The position numbers and the translations under genes were made by a program. Shown here piece by piece: positions 1 through 6,600 of a stretch of DNA of 18,147 nt; position 1 is the stretch's first letter; every line of letters begins with the position of its first letter. The notes below the pieces were generated by a model. That model was not told the DNA's origin. It was given only the letters and a program-made list of their open reading frames with translations, and did not search any database. The DNA is from CAVOBC01 sp963693635 (GTDB taxonomy: Bacteria; Pseudomonadota; Gammaproteobacteria; Pseudomonadales; Azotimanducaceae), in the NCBI GenBank assembly GCA_963693635.1, contig CAVOBC010000055.1, forward strand, positions 1 through 18,147, in the 5' to 3' direction.

Positions 1-10
1 TGCCAGCGGA

Positions 11-647
11 TTAACGGGTACCGATAAGCACCATGGTTTTGTTCTTGACGGATGCCAGCCCCTGATCTTCAAGTGTCTTGAGGACGCGTCCAACCATTTC
101 CCGGGAACAACCGACGATCCGCCCGATCTCCTGACGAGTTATCTTGATTTGGTGGCGATCAGGATGGGTCATGGCCTCGGGTTCGTGGCATAGGTCGAGC
201 AACGTTCGGGCGACGCGGCCGGTCACGTCCAGAAAGGCTAGGTCTCCGGCCTTCTGCGTTTGTCTTGTCCAGGCGCTCGACAAGCTGGCTAGCCAGTTCG
301 TACAGAACACCGGCATTACCTTCGCTTAGCTCCTCAAACTTGGGGTAAGAAAGCTCCGCGACCTCACATTCGGTCTTCGCCTTCAACCATGCGGTGCGGG
401 TGCCCTCGCCAAAGAGCCCCATCTCGCCGAAAAAGTCGCCTTCATTGAGGTAGGCGACAATGATCTCACGACCCAAGTCGTCCTCGATGAGCACAGTCAT
501 AGAGCCACGGGTAATGTAATAAATGGAATCACTTTGTTCGCCGGCATAGATGATCGTCGTACCGCGTGGGTACTTTCGGCGATGCGCAGCGGCAAGGAAC
601 TCTTCGACGTTCTGCAGGCGGGAATCGCGCAACGTTATGCTGACCAT
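11..647 (-). pseudogene. crp/vfr: Crp/Vfr-type cAMP-responsive transcription regulator, split by a one-base frameshift
   Basis: This gene encodes a cAMP receptor protein of the Vfr/Crp type, a dimeric DNA-binding regulator. The first part (ATG at 647) carries the cyclic-nucleotide-binding beta-roll, with the phosphate-binding-cassette motif GDFFGEMGLF and a following R-T-A-W stretch. The second part (ending at 11) carries the dimer helix (GDLAFLDVTGRVARTLLDL) and the winged helix-turn-helix (ITRQEIGRIVGCSREMVGRV), both very close to Pseudomonas Vfr as I know it. The two parts are in different frames. Dropping one base from the TTT at 259-261 joins them as L-D-K-T-T-Q-K-A-G-D-L, which matches the family. 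A weak GGGA lies 7 bases before the ATG. As written, the product would lose its DNA-binding domain. It is either a sequencing/assembly error or a fresh pseudogene; the near-perfect conservation on both sides favours error or a very recent event. It is divergent from the osmC gene, as in E. coli and Pseudomonas. Confidence 0.9.
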
Positions 648-780
648 GAAGTGGTCCCAGTTGGATAAAACGCAGGTTACGTCCAGCCATTCGCTAAAAA
701 AACCGGTTTCGGGACGATTGGCTTGGTTGTACCTCGCTTTGTCATTACCATGAGCCCCTTTCGTTTCCGGGGATTCTCAC

Positions 781-1206
781 ATGCAGGGCAGGGTTCGATG
801 GCTGGACAACGTGAGTTTTCTGGCGGAGTCGGGTACCGGACATGCCATTGTGCTGGACGGTCCAGAGGAGTCCGGTGGCCGCAACATTGGCATGCGCCCA
901 ATGGAACTCCTGCTGCTCGGGGTTGGTGGCTGTACCAGCTACGACATTGTCACGATTCTGAAAAAGTCGCGCCAGGCGGTCACCGATTGCGTCGCCGAAC
1001 TGTCGGCACAACGGGCCGACTCTGTGCCGTCCGTGTTTACGTCGATTCACATTCACTTCGTGGTCACGGGTCGGGGTCTCAAGGCCAACCAGGTTCAACG
1101 TGCGGTGGATCTTTCCGCAGAAAAGTACTGCTCCGCATCGCTGATGTTGCGCGACGGTGGCGTGCTGATGACCCATGACTTTGAGATCCTTGAGACCGTG
1201 ACATGA
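781..1206 (+). CDS. OsmC/YhfA-family protein
   Basis: A 141-residue protein of the OsmC family, whose characterised members are cytoplasmic thiol-dependent peroxidases acting on organic hydroperoxides. The two conserved cysteines are visible: Cys51 in GVGGCTSYD and Cys117 in EKYCSAS. The subgroup resembles YhfA, the uncharacterised OsmC relative next to crp in E. coli and next to vfr in Pseudomonas, so the context agrees. The ATG at 781 has a GGGGA Shine-Dalgarno-like stretch 8 bases upstream. It is divergent from crp across a 133-bp spacer and overlaps the next gene by ATGA (1203-1206), so the trio is probably co-translated. Peroxidase activity on a specific substrate is not shown by the sequence. 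Confidence 0.88.
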   Translation: MQGRVRWLDNVSFLAESGTGHAIVLDGPEESGGRNIGMRPMELLLLGVGGCTSYDIVTILKKSRQAVTDCVAELSAQRADSVPSVFTSIHIHFVVTGRGLKANQVQRAVDLSAEKYCSASLMLRDGGVLMTHDFEILETVT

Positions 1207-1601
1207 AGCGACCAGCGGCGACCGGGGGCCTCAGACATGTCGCGCTGTTCGTTCATCGCTTTGAGGCGACCGAGGCCTTCTATACCGACTTGTTGGGGAT
1301 GGCCGTCGAGTGGCGGCCGGACACTGATAATGTCTATCTGACATCTGGCAATGATAATCTGGCGTTGCATCGGTCGAGCGCACCGTTACCGGCTGGTCGA
1401 CTGGATCACGTTGGCTTCATTCTGAACGAAATCGAGGATGTCGATGCCTGGTACGCCTTTCTCGAGGCGCACGGCGTTCCTCTGGCCACCCAACCACGCA
1501 CGCATCGCGACGGCGCGCGCAGCTTCTATTGCGAAGATCCAGGTGGCAATCGTGTGCAGATGATCTTTCACCCGCCCCTCGCGCATGGCGCGGGTTCGTG
1601 A
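1203..1601 (+). CDS. VOC-superfamily (glyoxalase/dioxygenase fold) protein
   Basis: A 132-residue single-domain protein of the vicinal-oxygen-chelate fold, made of two beta-alpha-beta-beta-beta modules. Module one starts at GLRHVALFV (candidate metal ligand His12). Module two starts at RLDHVGFIL and ends in the typical DPGGNRVQMIF strand. In many VOC enzymes the last strand offers a metal-binding Glu (NRIELI-like); here the position is Gln, so the metal site may be altered. Substrate cannot be inferred: lyase, dioxygenase and resistance proteins share this fold. It overlaps osmC by four bases at its start, and its stop codon overlaps the GTG proposed for speD (GTGA), placing it inside a coupled operon. 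It is an addition relative to the vfr-osmC-speD order I recall in Pseudomonas. Confidence 0.85.
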   Translation: MKRPAATGGLRHVALFVHRFEATEAFYTDLLGMAVEWRPDTDNVYLTSGNDNLALHRSSAPLPAGRLDHVGFILNEIEDVDAWYAFLEAHGVPLATQPRTHRDGARSFYCEDPGGNRVQMIFHPPLAHGAGS

Positions 1602-2203
1602 GCGCACTGACCCGGTCCATCGGGGTCAACCTATTTCGGTTCTTTATTGATGATCGAAAGAACGCTGGGGAACGTTGGCTGCGTGCCCTCGACAACGAGT
1701 ACTCAACCTTGCACCTGCGCGAGATGCTGGTCGGCGTTGCGGACGAATTGGGTGCACGCGTCATCAATATTTCCACCGAGCAGTTTTCACCGATGGGCGC
1801 GAGCGCTGCGGTGATGATCGGACAGCCAGAATCGGTGTTGGCACATCTCGACCAGAGCCATCTGGCTGTGCATACCTATCCCGAGAAGAACGACGATGGC
1901 AACGAAGTGAGTTTTCGCGCGGACTTTGACCTGTCAACCTGCGGTCCGGTTGATCCGCTGCCGGTCGCCGGAGACCTCGTTAGAAAACTTGCGGCGGACG
2001 TCGCGGTCATCGATTACCGCGTCAGAGGAATCGTTAGAGATGACGCGGGTCGGATCGCAAGGCCGGCATCGCCGCCGAGTAGCTTCTCGATAGCGGGCTA
2101 CGATCTAAGAAAGGTTGAGTCCGCTGCTCACAGCGTGTCGATGGTGTTTGCCAGCAAAGCTGCGGTTGCCACCTCGCGGGATCTGGTGGATCGCCTCTTC
2201 TGA
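1598..2203 (+). CDS. speD: S-adenosylmethionine decarboxylase proenzyme, compact form
   Basis: This is a pyruvoyl-dependent AdoMet decarboxylase supplying the aminopropyl donor for spermidine synthesis. It aligns with the E. coli-type SpeD from LTRSIG through RVRG. The self-cleavage site is H-L-D-Q-S-H, with Ser87 expected to become the pyruvoyl group, followed by HTYPE and the S-T-C-G motif with Cys115. It is shorter than the roughly 264-residue E. coli enzyme (201 residues from this start): the insert before the cleavage site is missing and the C-terminal tail is truncated and divergent. The residue before the cleaved Ser is Gln instead of the usual Lys or Glu. The start is uncertain. GTG 1598 gives a GTGA overlap with the preceding stop; a TTG at 1529 would add 23 residues, some of which (R-G-F) resemble the family's HGF start, but lies well inside the VOC gene. 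Confidence 0.85.
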   Translation: MSALTRSIGVNLFRFFIDDRKNAGERWLRALDNEYSTLHLREMLVGVADELGARVINISTEQFSPMGASAAVMIGQPESVLAHLDQSHLAVHTYPEKNDDGNEVSFRADFDLSTCGPVDPLPVAGDLVRKLAADVAVIDYRVRGIVRDDAGRIARPASPPSSFSIAGYDLRKVESAAHSVSMVFASKAAVATSRDLVDRLF

Positions 2204-2204
2204 C

Positions 2205-2255
2205 GGGTGCCGCGTGAAGGGTGCAAGGTGAAGGGTGCCGCGTTGCGGGTGAAAT
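2205..2255. repeat. Short imperfect direct repeats between convergent speD and coq7
   Basis: The 124-bp gap between speD (+) and coq7 (-) begins with imperfect repeats: GGGTGCCGCG occurs twice and GTGAAGGGTG occurs twice, followed by a further GGGTGAAATG. No T-tract terminator hairpin is evident. Confidence 0.5.
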
Positions 2256-2327
2256 GTTGCAGGGCGGAGAGTTGAAGCGTGACGGGCGATTGGAGGGCAT
2301 GGCGTCCCCGCCCGAATCCTTTCCGGG

Positions 2328-2975
2328 TCAGATGTGGGGCGCGGTAGCCGTCATCAGCGTTGACGCGGCGCGCATCAATTTGCGGACAAAGCCGGGAAAC
2401 TCGCGGCCACCGGATCCAATCGCGTTTGTGCCGTGACGCCGTTCATCGGCCTGCATGGCGAGCAGGATCTCGCGTGATCGGGTGTCTCGTTCCGGGAGAC
2501 GCGTCAGATGTCGTTCGAGGTGTTCGTCTACCTCGCGCTCTGTCGCAGCGACGAAGCCAAGGCTGTTACGGTCTCCGCTCAGCCCCGCGGCAAGTCCGAC
2601 GACAAATGAACCGGCATACCAAACGGGAGCAAGGCGCGTCGGCGTTGAATTCAATTCATCGAGGCGCTGTTCACACCAATCGAGATGTTCACGCTCTTCA
2701 ACGGCAGACTGCCTCATATGGGCCGCGACCGCGGGATTTCTGGCGGTTATGGCCTGCCCCTCGTACAGGGCCTGGGCACACACTTCTCCCGCATGATCGA
2801 CGCGGATGAGGCCTGCTGACACGCGCCGTTCGGCGGTTGTCAGGTCGGGGGCCTCGCCGAAATCGCGAATGTGATCCGCCCTGCGGGACCGGTGGGTGCC
2901 GAATGCTCCCTTCAGTAACCGATCGAAGCCGATGATCAGCCGGTCAAGACCTTCCGAATTGCGATCAGCGCGCAT
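2328..2975 (-). CDS. coq7: 2-polyprenyl-3-methyl-6-methoxy-1,4-benzoquinol monooxygenase (Coq7)
   Basis: Coq7 is the carboxylate-bridged di-iron hydroxylase that adds the last ring hydroxyl in ubiquinone synthesis at the inner membrane. The 215-residue length fits the proteobacterial family. Ligand motifs are present in order: HAGE (Glu64), EEREH (Glu94 and His97), the ATEREVDEH helix near 145-152 and ADERRH (Glu178 and His181). The start is the ATG at 2975, chosen because AAAGGAAAG lies about 6-9 bases upstream and the family N-terminus begins here. A longer in-frame reading to 3179 would overlap HIT and adds 68 low-complexity residues unlike the family. It is the last gene of the cNMP/rhodanese - HIT - coq7 unit, separated from HIT by 175 bp containing a strong hairpin. 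Its presence implies a ubiquinone-using aerobic metabolism. Confidence 0.93.
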   Translation of the reverse strand: MRADRNSEGLDRLIIGFDRLLKGAFGTHRSRRADHIRDFGEAPDLTTAERRVSAGLIRVDHAGEVCAQALYEGQAITARNPAVAAHMRQSAVEEREHLDWCEQRLDELNSTPTRLAPVWYAGSFVVGLAAGLSGDRNSLGFVAATEREVDEHLERHLTRLPERDTRSREILLAMQADERRHGTNAIGSGGREFPGFVRKLMRAASTLMTATAPHI

Positions 2976-3092
2976 CAAATTCTTTCCTTTGCAGTATGCG
3001 GGGCCGGAATTTGCCCAACGCCCGTTCCGTGAGCGCTGTAGCCACTTCGGGGCGGCTGGTGGCGGGGCCGGGACAGGGCGGGCCGGGAAACG

Positions 3093-3123
3093 GCAGGGGC
3101 AGTGCGATTCGCCATGCCCCTGC
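3093..3123 (-). promoter_or_regulatory. Intercistronic hairpin between HIT and coq7
   Basis: A perfect 9-bp inverted repeat, GCAGGGGCA at 3093-3101 and TGCCCCTGC at 3115-3123, encloses 13 bases that contain an inner GCG/CGC pairing. There is no U-run after it on the minus strand, so it is more likely an RNA-stability or partial-termination element than a classical terminator. It lies 28 bases past the HIT stop and about 118 bases before the coq7 start. Confidence 0.5.
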
Positions 3124-3150
3124 GGGTGCAAGTCCGAAACCGATGTGACT

Positions 3151-3495
3151 TCACCCCAGATGAATGAGTTGGCGGCCACCCAGCAGATGCAGGTGGATGT
3201 GAAAGACTGTCTGCCCGCCTTCTTGATTGCAGTTGAGTATCAGTCGATAGCCGCGTTCGCTCAGATTCTGTTCTGCCGCGAGGTCCTTCGCAGTCGTGAT
3301 CATGTGGCCAAGCAGTGTCTGATCATCGGGTTCGATGTCATTGACGGTGGCGATATGTTTGCGGGGCATGATCAGCTGGTGTACCGGTGCTTGTGGACTG
3401 ATATCGTTAATGGCAATGAGTCGGTCGTCCTCAAAGGTGACGTTGGCCGGGATGGTGCCGTCTGCAATCTTGCAAAAAAGGCAGTCCTCACTCAT
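3151..3495 (-). CDS. HIT-family nucleotide hydrolase (HinT-like)
   Basis: A 114-residue histidine-triad protein. The family hydrolyses purine nucleoside phosphoramidates and acyl-adenylates. The catalytic triad is His99-x-His101-x-His103 in VFHIHLHLLGG. An N-terminal C-x-x-C (Cys5, Cys8), as in the zinc-binding branch of HIT proteins, is present, and the full fold is complete from DCLFCKI to the C-terminus. The ATG at 3495 overlaps the stop of the upstream cNMP/rhodanese gene by eight bases, so translation is probably coupled. HIT next to coq7 matches the order I recall in Pseudomonas. The physiological substrate is unknown. Confidence 0.92.
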   Translation of the reverse strand: MSEDCLFCKIADGTIPANVTFEDDRLIAINDISPQAPVHQLIMPRKHIATVNDIEPDDQTLLGHMITTAKDLAAEQNLSERGYRLILNCNQEGGQTVFHIHLHLLGGRQLIHLG

Positions 3496-4534
3496 CGGTG
3501 GTCACCGCAGCGTCCTGGTCAGCGTCAGCCTGCGCCATTACGTAGGCCGTGAATCCCTTCTCGTTCAGGATGTAGGCCGCGAGCGCGCTACGCTTGCCGG
3601 TGTCGCAGGCGGCCACGTACACGGCATTCTCCCGTAGCTTTGACAGATTGTTGCGGATGAGCAGCAGCGGTACATTCAGGCTGCCGTCGATCTTGCTGCC
3701 AACAATCTCCTTGGGATTGCGCACATCCAAGATGTAGGTTTTTGGGTCGCCCGCTGCGACCATTTCGCGCACCTCATCCAGCGTGACTGTTTCGATCACC
3801 GGCCGCATGAGAAGACTCTCGAAGTCCGGCTCTGAAAGTCTCATCAACGTGCCGTTCGTCATCATCGTAACCGTCGCGTTGCGGGGTACATCGCTGACGA
3901 GGGCATCCTGGCCAAAATTGTCGCCGGCACGTAGTTCCGCGAGGACCGCCGTCTTGCCGCCGGTGGTTCTCTCGACCTTGGCGCGCCCCTTCTGGATAAC
4001 GTAGAAGTAATCGCCCTTCGCTCCCTGTGTGATCACCGGCTGCATCTTGTTGAAACGCACCTCTTCGAACTTGCTGAAGAGGGTCGGAATGTTGGCCGGA
4101 GGGATGAATTCGAAGAGAGGCGAGCTGAGCAATTCGGACATCCAGTCGACTTCCTCATCGTCGTCGACTGCCAATTCAGGGCTGAGTTCGTCTTCTTCGG
4201 CACTGGACAGAAGACTGTCCCTGTCGACTGCGAGGATCGTGGTAATTGTCGTCGTGACCGCGGTGAATTTATGGGGCTGAGTATTGTCGAGCGGTTGCCG
4301 CGCGTTTGCATCGCCGGCTGCAAACTTTGTGACATTGAATTTTTGGTCGAGCAGATCTACGGCACCCTCAAGCAGCCAGTACACGTCCGAGTCCGTGTCG
4401 TCGCGCTTGAATATCATCTTGCCTTCGCCGAACTTGACGATTTTCGTTTTTTCCATGACCGAGACCAAATGGCCGTCCGCGAGCGTGTTTAGCGGGACCA
4501 GCGCCTTGAGCTTTTCGGGATCAAGGTTTGCCAT
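3488..4534 (-). CDS. Dual cyclic-nucleotide-binding domain protein with C-terminal rhodanese domain
   Basis: A 348-residue soluble protein with three domains. Residues about 17-110 form a degenerate cNMP-binding beta-roll lacking the phosphate-binding cassette. An acidic linker follows (AEEDEL, DDDEEVDW). Residues about 140-240 form a second cNMP domain with cassette G-D-N-F-G-Q-D-A-L...P-R-N-A: the phosphate-contacting Arg (218) is kept, while the usual ribose-contacting Glu is Gln209. Residues about 250-338 form a rhodanese domain whose active loop C310-D-T-G-K-R-S fits the CxxGxRS pattern of active sulfurtransferases. No DNA-binding domain is present, so it is a cNMP-responsive enzyme or adaptor rather than a transcription factor. 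It begins a unit with HIT and coq7 and has its own promoter. Being close to an adenylate cyclase suggests cAMP as ligand, but this is inference. Confidence 0.88.
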   Translation of the reverse strand: MANLDPEKLKALVPLNTLADGHLVSVMEKTKIVKFGEGKMIFKRDDTDSDVYWLLEGAVDLLDQKFNVTKFAAGDANARQPLDNTQPHKFTAVTTTITTILAVDRDSLLSSAEEDELSPELAVDDDEEVDWMSELLSSPLFEFIPPANIPTLFSKFEEVRFNKMQPVITQGAKGDYFYVIQKGRAKVERTTGGKTAVLAELRAGDNFGQDALVSDVPRNATVTMMTNGTLMRLSEPDFESLLMRPVIETVTLDEVREMVAAGDPKTYILDVRNPKEIVGSKIDGSLNVPLLLIRNNLSKLRENAVYVAACDTGKRSALAAYILNEKGFTAYVMAQADADQDAAVTTDE

Positions 4535-4566
4535 GGGGTGGGGGAGTCCGGAAATTGGGCTGGGTC

Positions 4567-4595
4567 ATTATAGTGAACAGAGGTGAACCAGTCAT
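4567..4595 (-). promoter_or_regulatory. Sigma70-type promoter for the cNMP/rhodanese - HIT - coq7 unit
   Basis: On the minus strand, ATGACT (4595-4590, four of six matches to TTGACA) and a perfect TATAAT (4572-4567) are separated by 17 bp. Transcription would begin near 4560, giving a leader of about 26 bases before the ATG at 4534. No clear Shine-Dalgarno sequence is seen in that leader. Confidence 0.6.
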
Positions 4596-4718
4596 AGCCA
4601 TCAGATGGATCTTTTTCCGATGCCTTGACAGACCTGATCTGGAGTTTCTTGCTTTACCGCCTCGCGCGCCCAATTTCGGCCGACGAAGAATCGGTCGACC
4701 AGGCGGCCCGGTCAATGT

Positions 4719-6119
4719 TCAGTAGGACGCCGTTCGTTCCTGAAAGCCGACACCCAGACCCGCAAGCGTCGCCGCAGCACGCCGGGCTTCAGGCGTGGAC
4801 ATCGGGCCCAGGTAAATGCCGTACGGGACCGCAGCGTTGCCCGGATCCAATTCAACGTGTGCGTACAGACCGTGGCGGGACAGCGTCTGTTGCACTGACT
4901 CTGCTGCCAGCAGGTTTGCCTTCATACCCAGCTTGTAAGTGATGCCTCCCTGGCGGAAATCTACATCCGGGAACTCGCGAATTCGCGGAGGCGCTGACCG
5001 CTGACCGCTATTGTCGTGAATGACTGGGGGTGAGACCGCGCGTTCCTGTGTTTCCTGGCCAAACAGGCCAACGAGGATAAGAATGAGAATGATCGCCACG
5101 GGCAAGATATAGCCAAGTGGTATGCCGCGTTTGCGCCGTGTCCCCTTGGCCGGGGACCCGGGGCTCGGCTTTGTTGTGTCGGTGGTGTCTGGCTCTGATT
5201 CTGTCGCGAGACGTTCGGTCTCTTCCTGCTCGCGGGCGGCTACCCGTTCGACGACGGACATGGATTCCAGGGGGTCCGGCAACCGCATTTCGGTGTCGTC
5301 GCAGGCAAGTTCAGCGGGTATTTCGGTATCGGAGTCCGGGCTGATTGAGTCCGGTGGGGCCGAAATGATGACGACCGTAATGTTGTCCCTACTGCCATTG
5401 GAAAGCGACGCGGCAACGAGGCGTTCGGCCAGTTCTTCGTCGCTCCCGTCCCCGACCATGATTGTCGCGATCTGTTCATCTGTGACGGCTTCCGTCAGGC
5501 CGTCACTGCACAGCATCAGCTTCTCACCGTCGTGCCACTTGTCGCTAATGCTGTCCGCGCGCACGGTATCGAGTTCCTGAACACCAAGCGTACGTTTGAC
5601 AGTATTTTTTCGGGGATCGACGGCCGCCTGTTCTTGGGTGAGTTCCCCCTGGTCGATCAGCGACTGCAGGAGCGAGTGGTCGGTTGTGACCTGGCGGATA
5701 CCACCGTCCCGATACATGTATGCCCGGGAGTCTCCGACCCAGAAGATGTTGTAAATGGCGTTCGAGGAAAGAAGCAGAACGATGGTGGTACCCATGTTGG
5801 TACCTTCCGCCTCGTTCTGTGCGTAGCTCTTGATTGCCTTGTGGGCGTTCTCGATGGCCTGGTTGACGCCCTGGCCCTCTCTGATGAAGGTTGTTACGGC
5901 ATAGGCGCTTATGGCGCTCGCAACTTCTCCGAAGCCGAGACCGCCCATCCCGTCAGCAACCGCCCACAGTCCGTGATCCGGGTCACAAACGTAACTGTCT
6001 TCGTTGTTGTCGCGAACATTACCGACATTTGTTCCGGCACCATACTGATGCAAGTAGCGGCTCCCCTGGCCGGGTCTGCTTTTTCGGTGGTTGGCGTATG
6101 CCAACAACACTTGCTCCAA
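4719..6119 (-). CDS. Membrane PP2C-type Ser/Thr phosphatase with C-terminal SPOR-like domain
   Basis: Residues about 25-254 are a complete metal-dependent PP2C phosphatase, with RDNNEDSY (Asp41), AVADGMGG (Asp56), a central GTNMGTT, VGDSRAY, the metal-binding LCSDG (Asp206) and GSRDN (Asp245). An acidic, Pro/Thr-rich linker follows, then a Lys/Arg patch (TRRKRG) and one hydrophobic helix at about 332-354. The remaining ~110 residues should be periplasmic and end in a SPOR-like region (about 393-463) with Y-G-I-Y-L-G-P-M and a final A-x-L-x-x-L-G. SPOR domains are known to bind peptidoglycan stripped of peptides. The N-terminus therefore faces the cytoplasm. The start is ambiguous: TTG 6119, GTG 6110, TTG 6107 or TTG 6104, with GGAG at 6118-6115 favouring the last two. 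It is divergent from the FHA-cyclase gene. The cognate kinase is not in the window. Confidence 0.9.
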   Translation of the reverse strand: MEQVLLAYANHRKSRPGQGSRYLHQYGAGTNVGNVRDNNEDSYVCDPDHGLWAVADGMGGLGFGEVASAISAYAVTTFIREGQGVNQAIENAHKAIKSYAQNEAEGTNMGTTIVLLLSSNAIYNIFWVGDSRAYMYRDGGIRQVTTDHSLLQSLIDQGELTQEQAAVDPRKNTVKRTLGVQELDTVRADSISDKWHDGEKLMLCSDGLTEAVTDEQIATIMVGDGSDEELAERLVAASLSNGSRDNITVVIISAPPDSISPDSDTEIPAELACDDTEMRLPDPLESMSVVERVAAREQEETERLATESEPDTTDTTKPSPGSPAKGTRRKRGIPLGYILPVAIILILILVGLFGQETQERAVSPPVIHDNSGQRSAPPRIREFPDVDFRQGGITYKLGMKANLLAAESVQQTLSRHGLYAHVELDPGNAAVPYGIYLGPMSTPEARRAAATLAGLGVGFQERTASY

Positions 6120-6250
6120 CGAAAAGTTGGACCTTCGCTTTCTATCTGTTCATCCCGATCATCAATCCGTTTCGCCCAGACTCAACGTCGCCTGGTGTTG
6201 CAGCCCGTCTGACATCTCGCTGCGCTCTGCACCAATCCTTCGTGCACCCT

Positions 6251-6300
6251 CTATTGCTATCGTTATCGCTATTGCTATCGCTATCGCTATCGCTATCGCT
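6251..6300. repeat. Hexanucleotide tandem repeat (CTATCG)n, about 8 copies
   Basis: Eight consecutive six-base units run from 6251 to 6298 with consensus CTATCG. Variants are CTATTG (units 1 and 4) and TTATCG (unit 3). The array lies in the 480-bp spacer between the divergent PP2C and cyclase genes. The rest of that spacer has no convincing gene. Readings through it give only dipeptide-repeat polypeptides. Confidence 0.9.
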
Positions 6301-6537
6301 CGATCGGTTTGTGTTTCGAACGGCAAATGAGTCCGCCAATCGATCAATCCGCGGTCGAGTCCCCCGGCCGCGTAATGTGCCAGGCAACAGCAGGTTGCAT
6401 GAGGCGCGATATCGTTCCGGTAAGCCGCAAAGCAAAATATAGTCTACCATCTGCCATGATTATACAAAGGTATCCAGCCGCCCCAAATGTAGGTGGAAGA
6501 TCACTTTTTGGCGCTATATTCTTGTCGCTCCGAATTG

Positions 6538-6555
6538 GACCGCGAGATCGCGGTC
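6538..6555. promoter_or_regulatory. Inverted repeat upstream of the cyclase, possible operator
   Basis: GACCGCG - AGAT - CGCGGTC is a perfect 7-bp inverted repeat with a 4-base centre, ending 45 bases before the cyclase ATG. It could be an operator or an mRNA-leader hairpin. A TATATT at 6515-6520 could be a -10 box, but no good -35 accompanies it. Confidence 0.35.
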
Positions 6556-6600
6556 TGACAGTTTTGGTTGTAACTTTTCCGGCATTCTGGGTATTCGTTG

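Noticed and set aside
2976..3179. N-terminal extension of Coq7 to 3179
   Set aside because: It would overlap HIT, contains the hairpin and low-complexity Pro/Ala residues, and the ATG at 2975 has a good ribosome binding site.
4625..4653. Plus-strand promoter with a perfect TTGACA
   Set aside because: No -10-like hexamer at 16-18 bp and no plus-strand gene follows.
6142..6450. Minus-strand frames with Asp-Ser or Ala-Ile dipeptide runs
   Set aside because: These are direct translations of the CTATCG microsatellite with no support for a gene.
6309..6600. N-terminal 97 codons of a longer cyclase reading
   Set aside because: It does not resemble any domain and is explained by the frame shift after ATG 6601.
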